42,194 nucleotides of DNA. Origin: Corallochytrium limacisporum (taxonomy: Eukaryota > Opisthokonta). Position numbers and translations under genes: made by a program. The notes under the pieces are model-generated. The model was not told the origin of the DNA. It searched no databases and saw only the letters and a list, made by a program, of their open reading frames with translations. Shown here one piece after another: positions 1-11,570 of the stretch (positions within the stretch are counted from its first letter, which is position 1; every line of letters starts with the position of its first letter). The DNA is taken from positions 20,623 to 62,816 of the forward strand of contig PDIP01000066.1 of NCBI GenBank assembly GCA_002811645.1. Direction: 5' to 3'.

Positions 1-84
1 GTTTGTCCTGAATTTCAGTGCATATCATATACCTATACTAAACTACGTAAACTACGTTGTCTTGCGCAGAAATTCAGGACAAAC
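1..84. repeat. Inverted repeat with 16-bp perfect arms and tandem 9-mers in the loop
   Basis: Bases 1-16 (gtttgtcctgaatttc) are the exact reverse complement of bases 69-84. The 52-nt loop contains two adjacent copies of aaactacgt at 40-48 and 49-57. The element could be a hairpin, or a small terminal-inverted-repeat (MITE-like) remnant. The left arm starts at the first base of the window, so the repeat may extend further out and target-site duplications cannot be checked. Confidence 0.8.
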
Positions 85-285
85 ATACAAATAAAACAGG
101 CCCTGGATCGCTACCACAATTTGTTTAAGGCATTTCCGCAGCCTCTTAGGCACTCACGCCCGAACCCCAAATGCCAGTTGGCCCCCCCCCCCAAGGTGGG
201 CACCCGGTTCCCTCCCCCCCCCTCTCCTCCTCGTCTTCCCTTCCCCCCTCCCCCGCGGTGGAGAGGAAAAGGTAGCACCGGAATT

Positions 286-300
286 TCGACCAATGAGCGC
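286..300 (+). promoter_or_regulatory. CCAAT-box 15-mer, copy 1
   Basis: The sequence tcgaccaatgagcgc contains a CCAAT box with NF-Y/HAP-like flanks. Its exact reverse complement occurs at 3769-3783. Both copies lie near long G/C homopolymers and near the string caccggaaat or a close variant. The regulatory role is inferred from the motif only, and no adjacent gene is recognised. Confidence 0.35.
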
Positions 301-1373
301 AGCGGAAGGTGACGACTCCGTGCCTGCCATACTAAAACAACTAGCGGTTTTTCCAGTGAACGTACTGTGTTTTGTCCGTCCAAAAAGAAAAGGAGGGGGT
401 GTTTTGTTGGGGAGGGAGTACGCGCAGAAAAGGTGCGCTGATCACCCTTACGCAGAGTGGGTTCTGCATAAGAACCGAAAATTTGATTCTGTTGACACTA
501 CGGATCGGTATACTCACTATGAAAACGGACTTCCTCAGACATTGAACTTTTTGCCTTCTGCCAAAAAACTGTTTGTTGTTGTACAAACATTCCTCGTCGC
601 CAGTGATGCTATATGGATCACATCGACCTCCGTGCTCCTCGTCGCTGGCGATCGCTGGTGGCCAGGGGCCTCGTCTGACCGAGTTCCCAGCATTTGCCAG
701 CAGGTGTCTCGTTCCCCAAATTTCGTTTTGTACATTTACTATAGGAGAAGACTCGTCGTCCTGTCACTAGCAGCTCCTGCTCGGTCAGTCCGTTGCGTTT
801 GAAGATTCGCGGCTGCACATGAGACAGAGTTTGTGGCGAATCCCCGGAAAGTTGCCATACATTGGATATTGAAACCCTCAAATTGATCCATTTCAATCCC
901 ATTCATGATCTCCCAATTCATTCATACATCATTCATCAATCTTAATCGTACTCGCATCGGCCCCGAACCATCGCGGACAGTGAATTGTAGTACATTTGCA
1001 AGGCGCCGGGAGGGGAGGATCACGAAGAACGACTCGCTATCTATGCGGACGCGGCAATAGACCCTGATGTGGCCAAGATATGGAACAGACGCAGGTTCCG
1101 TTCTGCAGTAAAGCACCATGCTACCATCGAAGGGCCATGGATGCTGAGGATGTTGAGTGCGTGAGCCGGTGGTCAGTGGTATACTGGAGTCCCGGTCAAA
1201 GTCCAGCCACACTGCAGTGCACAGTCACTGCCCACGATTCGCGACCTCCAATCGTTTACCTATGGCCCGGCGCCTCCCACTGAGAACCGGACCCACCATT
1301 TTTGCTTGACAAGTTTGGAGGCAGGGAGTGCCGGGTCCACCGGAGCCCATTTTCCGTGTACGGGTTTTCAAAC

Positions 1374-1387
1374 TTTTGGCGGGAAAC
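1374..1387 (+). promoter_or_regulatory. E2F-consensus-like site
   Basis: The sequence ttttggcgggaaac matches the classical E2F site (TTTSGCGSGAAA). No recognisable gene lies nearby, so it may be a chance match or belong to an unrecognised gene. Confidence 0.25.
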
Positions 1388-2882
1388 GGGGAGGGCGGGG
1401 AGGGGCGGGTCAGTGCGGGTTGCAGCGGGTCAGCCCCCATGGAAGGTGATCCGCGATCGTCCAGGATACTGGGATGTATCAGCATGCCCTGGCTCTTCTT
1501 CTGGGTTCTACAACTCACATTGAGTATGGTTACTGTTTCATTCGTTGTTACCCCTTTTATCATGCTCCTTCAAAGTTCACGATCCGGGCGCAAGAACTCG
1601 AAGCGCTTGCGAGGCGTTGCTACTTCGTCTTCGCGCCAGAAAACGGGACACTTCCTTCCAAGCAATCAACGACTGGTCCACATCATCGCCATCATAGTGG
1701 TTACGAAGGAACTGATCCTTTTCCTATCAAAGACATCTAACATGCAAATAGTTTTTCATCTCCAAGATGAAGTAAAAGGGTATTCAGTACAGTTTGTGAA
1801 ACAGCATCGGGCTTTCTAAGATGCCGCCGCGATGATCACTTGGGGACTCAGATTGGCTCCAAAATACACAATAACCCTCCCCCCTCCCCGGGCGGGGCCT
1901 CTCGCTTTTGCGCTTCCCGCAACCGCCGCACAATGTTTTCTTTTGCAGCAGGACGCTTAACTGTTTTACTATGGAAACCGTGCAGGGTTCATTTCATGGC
2001 ACGGGTAATCACCTCATTCTGTGTGAGAGGTCGCTTGCCAGGCCGAACTAAGGAGGCCGCGCAGAGCATGGTTACCGCAAGAGGTGTTCTTTGGCTAACA
2101 TGGTTGAGCAATCATCCAGCCTCACTGTTCTACGCATACAGCGACCGAAAACTAGAGCCTGAAGATATCTGCCGGGGAAGGACTTACATAGGTAGCACGT
2201 CAGCATCGAGTCACAGAGACCCAGGGTCTATCAGTCCTAATCCGTTCACCACTCTGACATGATCACCTTACACTTATGCATGTATATCGCCAGGTTTTTT
2301 CAACTGTGCTGGTTGGAACACCGATTGGTTGATGGCCACCTCTGACCGGACATAAGGATTGACAACCACTCACGTCCATCAGTGCCCGCTTCATGCGAAA
2401 TCACAGTCTCACTACGCTGCCGGTGGAACACCCCGTGATATTGCACAGAGCAGTGTAAGCATGGTGATCTAGCATGTCTCCACATTTTCGGATTCCAGCG
2501 TGCCAGTAAACCCAATCACGACATCAAGGAAACTGTCACTATCCATTGGGATGATGAATGATGTCCAACTGTCTCTTGTGGATGCGATGTCACTTGCCAT
2601 CTTGTTCAATGATCCCGATATCGCCGACGGGTAGTATTTGGTTGCCTTGCTGAGTGAGGCAACTCGGTGAACCGCGCCGGACCCTCATATCCAACCTTGA
2701 TCTCTTTGTGCGTACAACATCGTCACTCAGTCTCGACTGTTACTGGCCCTGCGGGTGCGTGCAGTCAATGAGCACGACATTTTTCGGTGGGCGGCTGTCG
2801 CCTGGTCCTCCTTTGGGGGCCCCTCGGGCAGGTGCCCCCCCCCCCACCCCTTCCTCGCTGCGGCGGAACGGAGTGCAGGTCC

Positions 2883-2893
2883 GGCGCGAAAAG
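2883..2893 (+). promoter_or_regulatory. GGCGCGAAAAG motif, gene-free copy
   Basis: This is the same 11-mer as the motif upstream of the Ctf4 gene at 21390-21400. No gene is recognised here, so it serves as an example of how often the motif may occur without an S-phase gene. Confidence 0.2.
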
Positions 2894-3363
2894 TGTTGAA
2901 AGACAAGAATGCGAGCTACACACCCAAAAACCGGGCGGGAAGACGAAAACACTTAGAAAGTTGGTTCTGCAACTCGGGCTGCACTCAGTAGTCATAGTGA
3001 AGAGTGGAAAAAAAAAGGGCGGCAGGCTGCAGGCTGCAAAAAATCAATCAAACGGCGCTAAAACCGGCGGGAGAAACCTGCCTTATTTTTTTTCCTTATA
3101 GTCTCTCTCCGCCCTCCCTCTCTTCGGTGGTTAAGCTATGAAAAAAAATGAGAAACGCGGATTTGAACGGTTAAAAAAATACTTGGGAGCACTATTTAGC
3201 CGAGAGAAGCAAAGTCTCCGAGAGGAAGCAGAAAAGCCAAAGGGGCAGGCACCATCAGCCCGGTGCTGGCTGCCTGGCTGAGGGGGGAAAGCGGAGACGG
3301 CTTCCGAACGGGAGGACCATCGCCAGAATCCAGAGAGACGCGGTGGCTCCCGTGATAATGCTA

Positions 3364-3383
3364 GTAAATATATGTATATTTAC
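3364..3383. repeat. AT-rich 20-bp palindrome
   Basis: The arms gtaaatata (3364-3372) and tatatttac (3375-3383) are perfect reverse complements around a 2-nt centre. No gene start lies nearby. Confidence 0.6.
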
Positions 3384-3768
3384 CAAGGTGTAAAGCGAAT
3401 GGAGTCACAAGGAATTGAAGAAAAAAAAGGAAAACGGAAAAAAACACGTCTGCTGACTGGTCACACCACGCAGCTACTGATGTCCCCACAAATCTCTCGA
3501 ATCGCTGATAAGTGGGATGGCCTGGTCCAATACTAATTATATGGAAACTTCAAGGGGGGGAGTATCGTGCTGACCCCCTCCCCCCCCGGCCTGGTCACGG
3601 CTGTCTTTGTTCCCCGAACAAAAACACCCCTTCTCCTCCGGCAGCGGGTGGACCCAGGCAGCTCGTGCAATGCTTCTGTCAGCAATGGCCACCAGCCCAG
3701 CCCGCCCCGAAAAGGGGGGGGGGGGGCGCACATGCACCTCACCGGAAATCGCCCAACCACCGTGCACC

Positions 3769-3783
3769 GCGCTCATTGGTCGA
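3769..3783 (-). promoter_or_regulatory. CCAAT-box 15-mer, copy 2 (inverted)
   Basis: The sequence gcgctcattggtcga is the exact reverse complement of 286-300. It lies 42 bp after a G13 tract and carries a CCAAT box on the minus strand. A promoter role is inferred. Confidence 0.35.
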
Positions 3784-4671
3784 GAGTCACGCCGCCAAAT
3801 CCAACTTTGGTACTGAATGTTCCGGAGTTTTTTTTACTCGTTCGGGGGTCTAGCAGTGGACGCCAAACGACGTTGCGCGGGCTGTGCAGTTGAAACCCAC
3901 GTCGCCGAGGGACGCCAGTCACTTCATTTACTTCTCGATCGGTTTGGCCATACATTTTGTATTGAAAATTAGACTCCGGACGATGCGCCTCTCTCCCCAT
4001 TCGTTCTACCAAGCTCGTAACAACCCCCTCTTCTGCGCGTCTAGTCAAGCTCTCGTTCAAGGTGTGTTTTACTTTTCTTTTGGTCACTTCACGGGTTTGC
4101 ATTGTGAGCACTGCTGATCATCTCAACTAAGCAAGAACACGCAGCGGACTTGACCTGCTTCCGCAAGGAACCCATAATGCCCTCAACTTCGGGTCCGCGG
4201 GGTTTTGCTTTTATATAACTCTTTTACCATACTTTTCGTTTGTAGATTAATTCATATTACGTCCCAGCAATTGCTCAGTGGACGTGGACATTGTACTGTG
4301 TGTATCAATGTGTTTTGGTCGGGCCGGGTTTGTTTTTTTTTCCTTTGTTTTTAAATTCCTTTGGGGTCGATCATTCAGTACGCACCGTACGCAGTTTAGG
4401 AAAACCATACCCACCTCCTGTGCCCAATCAGACGATGAAAATCAATGGTACATATGGTATGGAACATATATCATCAGAGAAATGAGAATTGGCACTGTGC
4501 TGGTCAGCCCGCACCCCGGTCAATTTCCGTACGTAATGTCCTTACGTCCGAATGGGTACTGGTTGTGTCCGGGACTTCGGTCCCAGAGTGTGCAACTTTT
4601 CCGACCGCCATACAAAATGTTGGTAAAAACAGTGGGTAAAGTGGTCCATTCTTTGGGAACTGCGGGGGTTA

Positions 4672-4734
4672 AGGTTGCCAAGAATTTTGTTTGCTTCTTT
4701 GACCGCAACTACCAAGACAATTTCTTGGCAACCT
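4672..4734. repeat. Hairpin-forming inverted repeat, 13-bp arms
   Basis: The arms aggttgccaagaa (4672-4684) and ttcttggcaacct (4722-4734) are perfectly complementary around a 37-nt loop. The pairing continues imperfectly inward with a bulge. It lies in gene-free DNA and could be a structured RNA or a degraded element. Confidence 0.65.
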
Positions 4735-4985
4735 GGTACTCTGCAAATCATTGTTTATGTATAGATCGTCGGTGTTTACCGATTGGCCACAGGTGTCTTT
4801 TCGGTGCCTGCCCGAAGAGTTGCCCTGCCCTTGCGTGGTGTGCTTGCTCAGAACGGCGAGTGACGTTTCAGCACATGCAGTCAGCCGCAGGCTTATTTTG
4901 AAAAGGAAAGGCCGGGGGGGGGGAGGGACACAGTGTCAACTTTTGGCTGACATTGCCAGAATCCCATTTTTTTTATTTCACTGCC

Positions 4986-5006
4986 GAGAGAGAGAGAGAG
5001 AGAGAG
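4986..5006. repeat. GA microsatellite
   Basis: This is an uninterrupted GA dinucleotide run, followed to about 5030 by degenerate GA/GC-GAG sequence. Simple repeat. Confidence 0.9.
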
Positions 5007-5316
5007 TGCGAGAGCGAGAGCGAGCGGGAAGGACGCGTGGTGTGGGAGGGGGGGGAAGGGGGGAAGGAGGCAGGCCGGGGACATTGACGGCAGGAAGCGG
5101 TTGGTTTGAACGTGGCGAAAGGGAGGCTCAACGATTATTTGTTTCGGGTTCGTTTCCTCTCTCCGTCCCTTTATTTCTTTTTATCTCCTTTACTTTCCGA
5201 GGTTCGTGCCTTTCCAGTACATTTTATATGGCAGCCGGAAATTCAGGATATGCATCAATGTTGCCGGAAGGACAGCCAGGCAGGGAGGATCCCGCCGGGC
5301 CCACGAACAGAAGGCT

Positions 5317-5341
5317 CCCCCCCCCCCCGGGGGGGGGGGGG
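5317..5341. repeat. C12-G13 homopolymer palindrome
   Basis: Twelve C are followed directly by thirteen G, a perfect palindrome able to form a cruciform, a G-quadruplex or an i-motif. It lies about 300 bp downstream of the TCP11-family stop codon. Such a junction is also a classic place for assembly or polymerase error, so its exact length is doubtful. Confidence 0.7.
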
Positions 5342-5407
5342 AGAATGTGACGGAGAGTTCTGTTCCCATCGATTCAGTCTCACCTCCACACGCTTTGGAT
5401 TTGAACT

Positions 5408-5413
5408 TTATTC
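5408..5413 (-). terminator. Candidate poly(A) signal for the TCP11-family gene
   Basis: On the minus strand this reads AATAAA, 224 bp beyond the stop codon of the TCP11-family gene. It is the nearest canonical hexamer downstream. Use as the real signal is inferred. Confidence 0.4.
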
Positions 5414-5637
5414 TCTTGCCTCAAAAGAGTACACCTGTGATTGATGGCTATGAGTTTAATGATGAATATGGATACATGATTTGTTGGTTTCTTGATAACA
5501 TGGTCCAATGGATTAAGGATGAAGAAGGGCCGCTGCCGTTCTGAGATGTGAGGTGGACTATGCAATAAGTCTCTTCTACAGGAATTTCTTAGAGGACTAC
5601 TCGGCTCTGCATAGTTGTGATACATACCAGCGTTGAC

Positions 5638-8205
5638 TTACAGGACCTGTGCGATAATCTCATCGTACCACTCAGCGTGGACCTTCGTGTTGTGATCAGC
5701 CAGACCACTAGCAGACTTGACCAACTGGTTGAGGTCATCAGCCACTAAGGTCAAGTTGTGTTTCTTGACGAGCTCATCCTTGATCTCACCCTTTCGCAAA
5801 GACTCCGCAAACGCCTGCTGAATGCGACTGGCAATGATCTCAAACATTTTATCGTTCCCGAAAAATACGCGCTCGCACATACCACGCAGGACAGATGAGT
5901 CAGTGCCGTTGGTGTGCTCCTTATAGATGGCTTCGATGTCATCCAGAATGTGTTCCAACTGGCTGTCATCAGAGCGAAGAAGGACCATCAGGCGGTCGTG
6001 GACCTTGGCCAACATGGTTTGGTCAAGAGCCAGAGCGCGAATGTGAGTCTTCAGGAGAACCTCAATCGCCTGGACGAAGCTTAGCAGCCGCAGCTCACCG
6101 GCCATACCAATGATGCGCTGAGTGTCCATTTTCATAGTCTCAGGGACGTCGGATTCCTTCCAGCCCAGGGAAGTCCGCAGCATGCTAACAAAGGCCCAGT
6201 CGACAATGTCGCTCTTCTTCGGCTGACCCGCATTGGGATTCTTGGCCTTGTACTCCTCGACACTCTTTTCAATCCATGCTTTGGTCGAAGGAAGCGATGC
6301 GGTCTTAGCATCACCGTAGCGCTTCTCGAACTTCTCCGTCTCGTACTTGATCGCGTGGAGCTTCACCATGGGACGGGCCTGCATAAGGCGGAAGTTAACA
6401 ATATCGGTGTGCATCGCGGCCAGACCATCGTAGATACCCTGAGCCAAGTCGACCTCGTTGTCCAGACTCTTCAACCGGTTGATCTCAGCATCCCGAGCAG
6501 GGGCACAGAATTCAGCCATGGCCTTCACAACGTGCTGAAGCACCTCCAAAGGGGTAATGACCTCCTGTTCCAACTGCTGCTTTATGGACTCCACGTCCAA
6601 AGCCTCGATGAAGTTGTGAGTAGCAGGTGCACCGCCAGCGATCAGCTGGTCGCGCATCTCGGCTACCATGGGGGTCAGACGCTCTGCGGCCTTGCCCTCT
6701 TGAACAGCTTCACGAAGGCTGTCCCAGAAAGCCTTCTTCATCTGATCCATAACGTTGGCCCGCAACTCACCCTCAGAGCCGCTGCCGGACTTTCGAGTGG
6801 ATTCCCGAGGAGTGTTCATCCGGAAGCTGGGGTTGATGGCTAACTCATGGGCCATGCGCTCGTTACTAAGAATTTCCTGAGGCACACCGTTAATACTAGT
6901 CTCTGATAGAGGCTCCGGGCGCTCACCCTTTTCCTCAGAGGCAGCCTTAGCAACCTTGCGGAGTTCGTCTGCACTGGCGGAGTTGTCCTCGAAAGACATG
7001 TCAGCCACATTTAGCTCAGAGTCAGTGTCCACCTCCTTCTCAGCCTGCTGAGACACGACCAATTCAAACTCTTCCAGGCGCTCTCGAGCCTTCTCAGCTG
7101 TCTCTTCTTCAACATTCGCAAGGCTCAGGTCCTCAAGATGTGCCTTCAACTCCTGCATACCCTTCGCTCCCCGAAGCTGCCGGATCTGACGCTCCAGCAT
7201 GGACTCCTGTCCTTTAATCTGCGGCAGCCATACATTGCGCTCATCCGGATGTGCACAAACACGGCGCTTCAGGCGCTGCAGCTCTGCATAGTACTCAAAC
7301 AGCCCCTCAGTCAAGCGTTTAGCATCTTTCATCTTCCACTGGCGGAACTTGTCGCTGAACTTCTTCCATGCTGCAAAGAAGTCTTTCAGTGCCGCATCCT
7401 CCATGACGCTTCCCTCTGTGAATTCACTCAGATACGATCGAAGCCGCATAATTGCTTTAGCAGCCAATTCCTTGACAATCTCTTCATCCTCGCCCGCAAC
7501 GCTGAAGATATGATCTGGGTACTGTGTAATGACGAAGGAGCTCAGGAAAGTGCGGGCAGCCAGGTGAGGCTTGAACTTGATATGCGAGGCCTCCGAGAAG
7601 CGAGCAAAGAGTTGCTGAGTCAATTGAATAATAGATTCACTACGCATGAGTTCTGTAAGCTCTTCGAAGTTGTCCACATCCATAAGACGGACCATTACGT
7701 TCGCTTCACAGAAGCTAGTAATGGGGTCCGATCCCGTCCCTACGGTACCGTCGCTTTCAGTGCTGGCGTCGTCGCTAATGGACTGGCGGATCCTCCGAGC
7801 AGGAGACTCTATGCGCATCTGTTTAGCGGCTTCTTCGTCCTCAAAGCGCTTTTGCATGGAGTCAGCACGCTGAGCCCGCATCATATTTTCAAGTTCCAGC
7901 TTGACAATTTTCTCCCTACGAATGCCAGAGGCACGAAGCTGCTTCCTCTCCATGTCACTTTCGAGTTGCTTCCTTTCCTGCAACTCTTCGTGATTGCGTC
8001 TCGCAGCGGCCTTTTCAACACGCCTTACAGTCTTGCGTGCGCTGGCACGACGAGCTTCAATGTGCCGTTCACGACGACTCTCTGCGCCATACAGAGTACG
8101 GTAAGAGTCACGCTTACGTTCCCGGAGCCTCTCTTCCAAATGATGCGGCTTCTTGCTTGGGCTAGCCTGCTCTTCGGCAGATGGGATGGTCCAGAAGTGT
8201 TCCAT
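5638..8205 (-). CDS. TCP11: TCP11/Sok1-family protein
   Basis: The protein is 855 aa from the preferred start. Residues about 15-150 are highly charged, rich in R/E/K and probably coiled coil. The C-terminal half matches the TCP11 domain (Pfam Tcp11). It opens with MAHELAINPSFRM and contains EFCAPARDAEINRLKSLDNE, where metazoan TCP11 has CAPVRDEEI, followed by the family's helix-rich segments with NFRLMQARPMV. In the family, yeast Sok1 suppresses loss of PKA and mouse TCP11 is linked to cAMP signalling in sperm, so a signalling role is inferred. The frame is open up to 8313, but the ATG at 8205 is chosen because it sits in ACCATGG context and the upstream 36 residues look like translated leader. 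The gene stands alone, with about 4 kb of gene-free DNA upstream. Confidence 0.85.
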   Translation of the reverse strand: MEHFWTIPSAEEQASPSKKPHHLEERLRERKRDSYRTLYGAESRRERHIEARRASARKTVRRVEKAAARRNHEELQERKQLESDMERKQLRASGIRREKIVKLELENMMRAQRADSMQKRFEDEEAAKQMRIESPARRIRQSISDDASTESDGTVGTGSDPITSFCEANVMVRLMDVDNFEELTELMRSESIIQLTQQLFARFSEASHIKFKPHLAARTFLSSFVITQYPDHIFSVAGEDEEIVKELAAKAIMRLRSYLSEFTEGSVMEDAALKDFFAAWKKFSDKFRQWKMKDAKRLTEGLFEYYAELQRLKRRVCAHPDERNVWLPQIKGQESMLERQIRQLRGAKGMQELKAHLEDLSLANVEEETAEKARERLEEFELVVSQQAEKEVDTDSELNVADMSFEDNSASADELRKVAKAASEEKGERPEPLSETSINGVPQEILSNERMAHELAINPSFRMNTPRESTRKSGSGSEGELRANVMDQMKKAFWDSLREAVQEGKAAERLTPMVAEMRDQLIAGGAPATHNFIEALDVESIKQQLEQEVITPLEVLQHVVKAMAEFCAPARDAEINRLKSLDNEVDLAQGIYDGLAAMHTDIVNFRLMQARPMVKLHAIKYETEKFEKRYGDAKTASLPSTKAWIEKSVEEYKAKNPNAGQPKKSDIVDWAFVSMLRTSLGWKESDVPETMKMDTQRIIGMAGELRLLSFVQAIEVLLKTHIRALALDQTMLAKVHDRLMVLLRSDDSQLEHILDDIEAIYKEHTNGTDSSVLRGMCERVFFGNDKMFEIIASRIQQAFAESLRKGEIKDELVKKHNLTLVADDLNQLVKSASGLADHNTKVHAEWYDEIIAQVL

Positions 8206-11200
8206 GGTTTTGGCCTGTCGTGAAATGTGTGATATGATATGCCCAATTGATATTGTACAAATATATAGTTGCTCACGCGTCGTTTCGATATCGTGGTAGA
8301 CTACAGGATTCATATAGCTTCGACCTGATGCTCACAATGCGCAACACACTAGAGCTTTTTAATTACACACTGACGAACTGTTTCGTTAAACAAAAAATGA
8401 AAACAACTCTATGGTTTCCGTAACACTGCTTCTTCTTGTCTACTGTGACTGTGCGCATGTGTGTGAAGAGAAGACTATCTCGGTGATGGTTCACCTTTGC
8501 ACCGGCGGCACGCCCCATCACTGGCACTCCCTGCAATGGTTCTCCCCTTCCCATCATGCCTTGCCCCCTCCCCCTGCCGGGACTAAGACTCGCACTGCAA
8601 GTGAGACCCACCATTTTCGCCGGGGCCACAGTCCGAGGCCCCCGAGAGCCACCAACCCGTCGGGTCCCTTCGATACCTCCTTGCGACCACTTCAGTGCGG
8701 GAGTAGTACTGAATATATTGAAGAAGTCGGAGATGACGACACATTTGATCGATATCTGAACAGTCTGGGGTCGGTTTTTTGTTGGGATATTTTTTTTCTA
8801 TCCTCCCTGCCAGGCTTCGCGACTGTCTTCGAGCCAAGCGGGGATGGGCCCGTCCTCCCCGTCACTTGACCGGTTGCCCTCCTCCCTCCTTGCAGCCGCG
8901 GCACTGGTTCGCTACTGAATGTACGAACAGTTCTCGATTGATCGATGTGATTGGAAGCGGTCACCAATTGGAATCGATATTTTCCGTTTCCGTTTGCGAG
9001 GAGCCAGGAACTGGGCTTTACCCGATCAGATCGCTGTCTCTCGTGTTGGTGGAACACTTGCACTGGACAGTGCCATCTGTAGAGAAAGGTGACTTCCACA
9101 AGTACTAAGTGAACGACCGTTTTTCCCTTCATTCTCTAATTTATGTTTTTCCTGCCCTTGGAGTGGCCCGGACTTTCGGGGCCTGTAGTTTCCCTTCGCT
9201 CGTGCGCCACCCGCACCAAAGATGAACACACATGCCTGACAGAGAGCACGAGAGAGCCATTCCTCATCGCCAGCTGGTACGGCCCCCAATCCGATACAAA
9301 CAATATAGACAGCCGGAGAGAGATTAATGCTTCTTTTCGTACTCACTGGTAAAGAGAACGGGAAAAGGGAACAAAAGGGGTCGATCCTCCGGTGGTCAGC
9401 CCGCCGGCAAGCAGGTGCCGCAGCAGGACCTGTGATGCAATCTGGGCAAAAAAGGAAAGGAAACATATTTGGACAAACCAATTCCTGTTATTTCAGTACG
9501 GGACCGAAGCAAGGCAGCGAATCGGGTGCCAACAATTGCCTCTGCTGCAGGTGAGCTGGCCTGCTCGCTTGCTCGCACTGGTTGTAGTTCCTTACATGCC
9601 CACAGTGCGAACGACACTGTGTCGTCACCGCACAATCATGCTCTTTGTTTACAAGATTGTCAGCCAATACGATATCCGCTATTGGGAACTTTCAGGACAG
9701 TGGAGGAGCATATGACAAGCTCCGCCGGGCTTGTCGTTTGACGATCATGTCAATTGCCATTATGGAGGACGACGGGTTCTCCACAAGCGTCACGCAGAGC
9801 AACCGGGCCACTGTTGGTCAAATCAGTGGATCTGTCCACTGCACCAACGGTTCAGTGGTACATTCTCTACTACGGACAATACCCAACCAACCCCTACCCG
9901 TCTCCACCGTGATGTGGGTTTCTATAAGCAGCCAAAGGAGGACCATGATTCGTTCTAAATCCTAGATGTAACACTTAAGCAGTGTAAGCAGCCATGGGTT
10001 ACAGTGGTAGTAGTGGCACAGTCGAGCGGAAAGAAAAACACCAGCCTGCGGGAGGACCAGGGAGAAAAAAAACATAAAAGGTTGATAATATGCAGAGCGG
10101 GGTTCTGGAGAGCAGCCAAACCCACCAAGTGATCTGGGTATAAGTGTCTGTTGTCTTGGAAATTCGATTTGCGGCACCAGTTGCTCACCCTGGTCGCCAC
10201 AGAGGGCTTGCAGGCAAAACGACGGTGCAGTCAATCAGCACACAGTGGCACCTCTGTGAACTCTGCCGTTGCAGAGGAGAGCTTTATGGGCCACCACCGG
10301 GATTTGATAGCCCAGGTTCTATAGAAAAGAAGTTAATCTTTCCGATGCAACCGAGCGATTTTGTTGTCACGAGAACGGGTCTGAGCCATGTACCCAATTT
10401 TCTCTTGAAGCGCTGCCCGTGAACGCCGGGATATAGTGCGATTGATCCGCTGTGCATTCATCCGGAAACACAGAAAAGATTTGTAGCCCTTACCACGGCG
10501 TGATCATGTCAATAATGATCAACCGGATATGTGACGCTACGTTTCAATGTGTTTCGCCGTCCGGCACGCTTCCGTCGAAGAAGTAGGGTTCGAATTTGTC
10601 CTGGTTTACACGGGTGAGATAAAGAGCACGTTTGTTCAGTATACACATTAGGGACTGGCTGTATCATTATTCTTGGGATCGCCACAGCACATCTCCGGCA
10701 TATCGGTCAGACTTCTGAAAGCATTGAGAACATGTAGTAGTTCTGGAGCATGGTAAGGATCATCTATACTACTGTGGACCCTGCTCATGCATGCCAGCCA
10801 GCAACAACCCAGGCGCCAAGATCTTCGATGGTCTGAGAATCAATTGCGCCATAGGTGGACCCGTTTGCTGCTGCAAATTCTAATGACTTCCTCTGAATGT
10901 GTAAGTTCATTGAAGCCAAAAATAAACATCACTTCGCACACGATGTCGTAGGACAGCATCATTCTCTTTATAATCTGTGTTTATCATATCTAGAATGGAA
11001 TATTTTTGTTAATTGTGTCCTATTTGACATCACAGAATTGCAGGGTGAGGTCTTCAGAAAGGGTTCGGCCAAATTTCTCTACAGCCCGGTGCACAACAGC
11101 CTCACCGATCCCTGACATGAAGTGTGCTCACAGTCAGGCCCTGTGACCATATGCAAGTGCGGTACCAGGCCGCATGGTTCAAGGATACAGTCAAACATAG

Positions 11201-11570
11201 CACTTCCCCAATGCCAGCCCTCTTCTGCAATCCCACCCAAGACTTTGCTGTGTTGTACGAGAATACTCTTGGGGAGAACCAGTTTTGTCCTATGCGCCCC
11301 ATGGTTTGGGCTTTGTGTGGCAAGTCTCATCTCAAACAGGACACAGGTACAATAAACAACATCGAGGTGCAGTCCTTTCAGTAGGCTCCTTTGTTGGCGA
11401 ACCCCACTGAGAAGGAGTGCAGCTCTGCATAGAAAGAAACTCCTGGAACACAGACTCATGTCTACGGGGGAGAGCGGTCACAATTTTGGAAGGTATTGAC
11501 TTGGGGTGATGTATTGTGCTGCAGCAATCCATCTTGATCGATCGCGAGTGGTTGAGTACGCTACTATCTA

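Larger units (their letters stand above)
1..5637. other. Gene-free region, left end
   Basis: No reading frame here resembles a known protein. The longest frame (4278-4901, 207 codons) has the cysteine- and aromatic-rich mix of chance translation. Visible structure is C11 at 182-192, C10 at 2836-2845, G13 at 3714-3726, G10 at 4914-4923, C12G13 at 5317-5341, a GA microsatellite, three inverted repeats, CCAAT boxes, and E2F-like motifs at 1374 and 2883. These look like promoter-type sequence whose genes are not evident. An intron-rich gene, a pseudogene or a noncoding RNA cannot be excluded. Confidence 0.6.

Noticed and set aside
4278-4901. 207-codon frame, the longest in the left gene-free region
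   Set aside because: It is rich in C, W, F and S with no domain pattern, and looks like chance translation of T-rich DNA.
7138-8223. 361-codon frame on the + strand
   Set aside because: It is antisense to the TCP11-family gene, whose translation shows clear family motifs; the + frame shows none.
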